Of a stretch of DNA of 64,000 bases, positions 63,244-64,000 are shown piece by piece. Both the position numbers and the translations under genes were made by a program. The number at the start of each line of letters is the position of its first letter. Within the stretch, counting starts at the first letter, position 1. The notes under the pieces are model-generated. The model saw only the letters and a list, made by a program, of their open reading frames with translations. It was not told the DNA's origin and did not search any database. This DNA is from Hyaloscypha bicolor E (lineage: Eukaryota; Ascomycota; Leotiomycetes; Helotiales; Hyaloscyphaceae): positions 679,542 through 743,541 of the forward strand of contig NW_020194519.1 of NCBI RefSeq assembly GCF_002865645.1. The letters are read 5' to 3'.

Positions 63244-64000
63244 ATTTAATAATCAGACGGCGAACTAGCTATTGTTTTCGGGGGGGTTTGGCCGCTGCTT
63301 TTAGTAGCCGACTTGCCAAAATCTCGCATTGCTCTAATACTCGTATACCTAGTAGCCAAGGCGGCACGACCCTAGCCGACTATAGGAACACCCAAAATTA
63401 ATAACTGCTTTTCTGTTCTCGTTTCTACTTTTTAATAAGCCTGAGCCTTTTTAGGGAGCAGAAAATAGATGTCTACTATTTACTAGGTAACTTAAGATAG
63501 TGGCTATCCTATATCTTTGCTTATCCTCTCTTCCTTCTCTATCTTCTTTTCTCTAAACCTCTTATACTTAACTATTATTTTCTCTTACTCTACCTTTCCT
63601 CTCTCCCTCTGCTACTATTACTTGGGTAGCAGGCTTCTCTTTAATATCTTCTGCCTTACTTCTTTTCTTTTAATTACTATTACTATTATCTCCTTTAGCT
63701 AATCTAGTTAATATGCGTTATTACTAATAACTAATACCAAGCTCTTCTTCCTCCTCCGCTAGTAATAGGTCAGATATTAAGAGCTACTTTAATATAGGGA
63801 ATAAGCAAGAGGAGACTAATATCGAGACCGAGCTAACGGGTATTAATACTAATATTAACGGAGATAATGAGTCAGACCTGCCAGATCTAGAGTAGCTTAC
63901 TTGTAAGGATAATACTAATACTATACTAATAGATATTAATACTAATATTAATAAGGCAGATCTGGCGTAAATTACTAGAGAGAAGAATGCCTACTTGCTA
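63244..64000 (+). mobile_element. Right arm of inverted repeat: 5' part of an unidentified, probably mobile element
   Basis: Starts CAGACGGCGAACTAGC, has a run of seven G, a 470-bp untranslated leader, then an ORF that leaves the window. It is much less RIPed than its inverted partner at 55539-56283. The abrupt change of composition at about 63244, and the fact that both copies begin at the same base, support a true element end. A CAG...-starting terminus is compatible with hAT-like elements, but no target duplication or second end can be checked here. Confidence 0.55.
63713..64000 (+). pseudogene. N-terminal part of element-encoded ORF, partial
   Basis: ATG at 63713. After two early stops (TAA TAA at likely Gln codons) the frame reads LIPSSSSSASNRSDIKSYFN, then Gln/Glu/Thr- and Asp-rich sequence (KQEETNIETELTG, DNESDLPDLE). 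It holds further TAG and TAA stops and ends at the window edge with ITREKNAYLL. The equivalent frame in the left copy continues for more than 500 codons. An acidic, disordered N-terminus is common in fungal transposases, but the family is not identified. Confidence 0.45.

Noticed and set aside
63517..63702. 61-codon plus-strand Leu/Ser-rich frame
   Set aside because: Lies in the untranslated leader of the right inverted-repeat element; CT-rich composition explains it.
1..64000. Telomeric TTAGGG arrays or rRNA genes
   Set aside because: None seen; subtelomeric placement is only suggested by gene content and repeat density.

Overview
The window comes from a filamentous ascomycete (Pezizomycotina), most likely a gene-poor, subtelomere-like or accessory chromosome block. 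Three things point there: (i) most of it is extremely AT-rich and almost devoid of CpA/TpG dinucleotides, the signature of repeat-induced point mutation (RIP); (ii) the repeats are fungal-type Ty3/Gypsy, Ty1/Copia, hAT-like and LTR-only elements; (iii) the recognisable host genes are fungal families (HET domain, CorA-like membrane protein, small MADS-box-like protein, BCS1-like and DUF7025-type AAA ATPases) with 56-57 nt introns. Nearly every gene is broken. I recovered most of them by reading frames in which stop codons fall where RIP would convert CAA, CAG, CGA or TGG.

Layout. 1-0.68 kb: RIPed, nothing identifiable. 0.69-1.83 kb: a non-RIPed, non-autonomous hAT-like element with an 8-bp target duplication. 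2.85-6.6 kb: two adjacent RIP-destroyed AAA ATPase genes on the + strand. 6.8-12.3 kb: degraded coding traces without a family match. 12.4-14.9 kb: less mutated, with a pyrimidine-rich minisatellite between two copies of a direct repeat. 14.9-26.6 kb: RIPed, with several unidentified coding traces and a possible MITE.

26.589-42.635 kb: a pair of ~300-bp LTRs bounds a composite. It contains a Ty3/Gypsy gag-pol, then a region with an antisense coding trace, then a second long degraded + strand frame. A 3-kb LTR element without pol (37.245-40.259 kb, two tandem arrays, only lightly RIPed) is inserted in that second frame.

42.8-43.1 kb: a cluster of three direct plus two inverted hairpin units. 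43.6-52.3 kb: the only gene-like block. It holds a MADS-box-like pseudogene, an unidentified + strand pseudogene, weak traces, a CorA-like membrane pseudogene, a second membrane-protein pseudogene and a short HET-domain ORF. 53-56.28 kb and 63.24-64 kb: two inverted copies of an unidentified, probably mobile element. Between them lies a minus-strand Ty1/Copia element (56.30-62.73 kb).

The parts do not form a working pathway. They read as layers of insertion and RIP: the Gypsy, Copia and AAA layers are oldest and most mutated; the LTR-only element, the right-hand inverted copy and the hAT-like element are younger or escaped RIP. Both reverse transcriptases have Asn in place of catalytic Asp, so neither retrotransposon copy can be autonomous.
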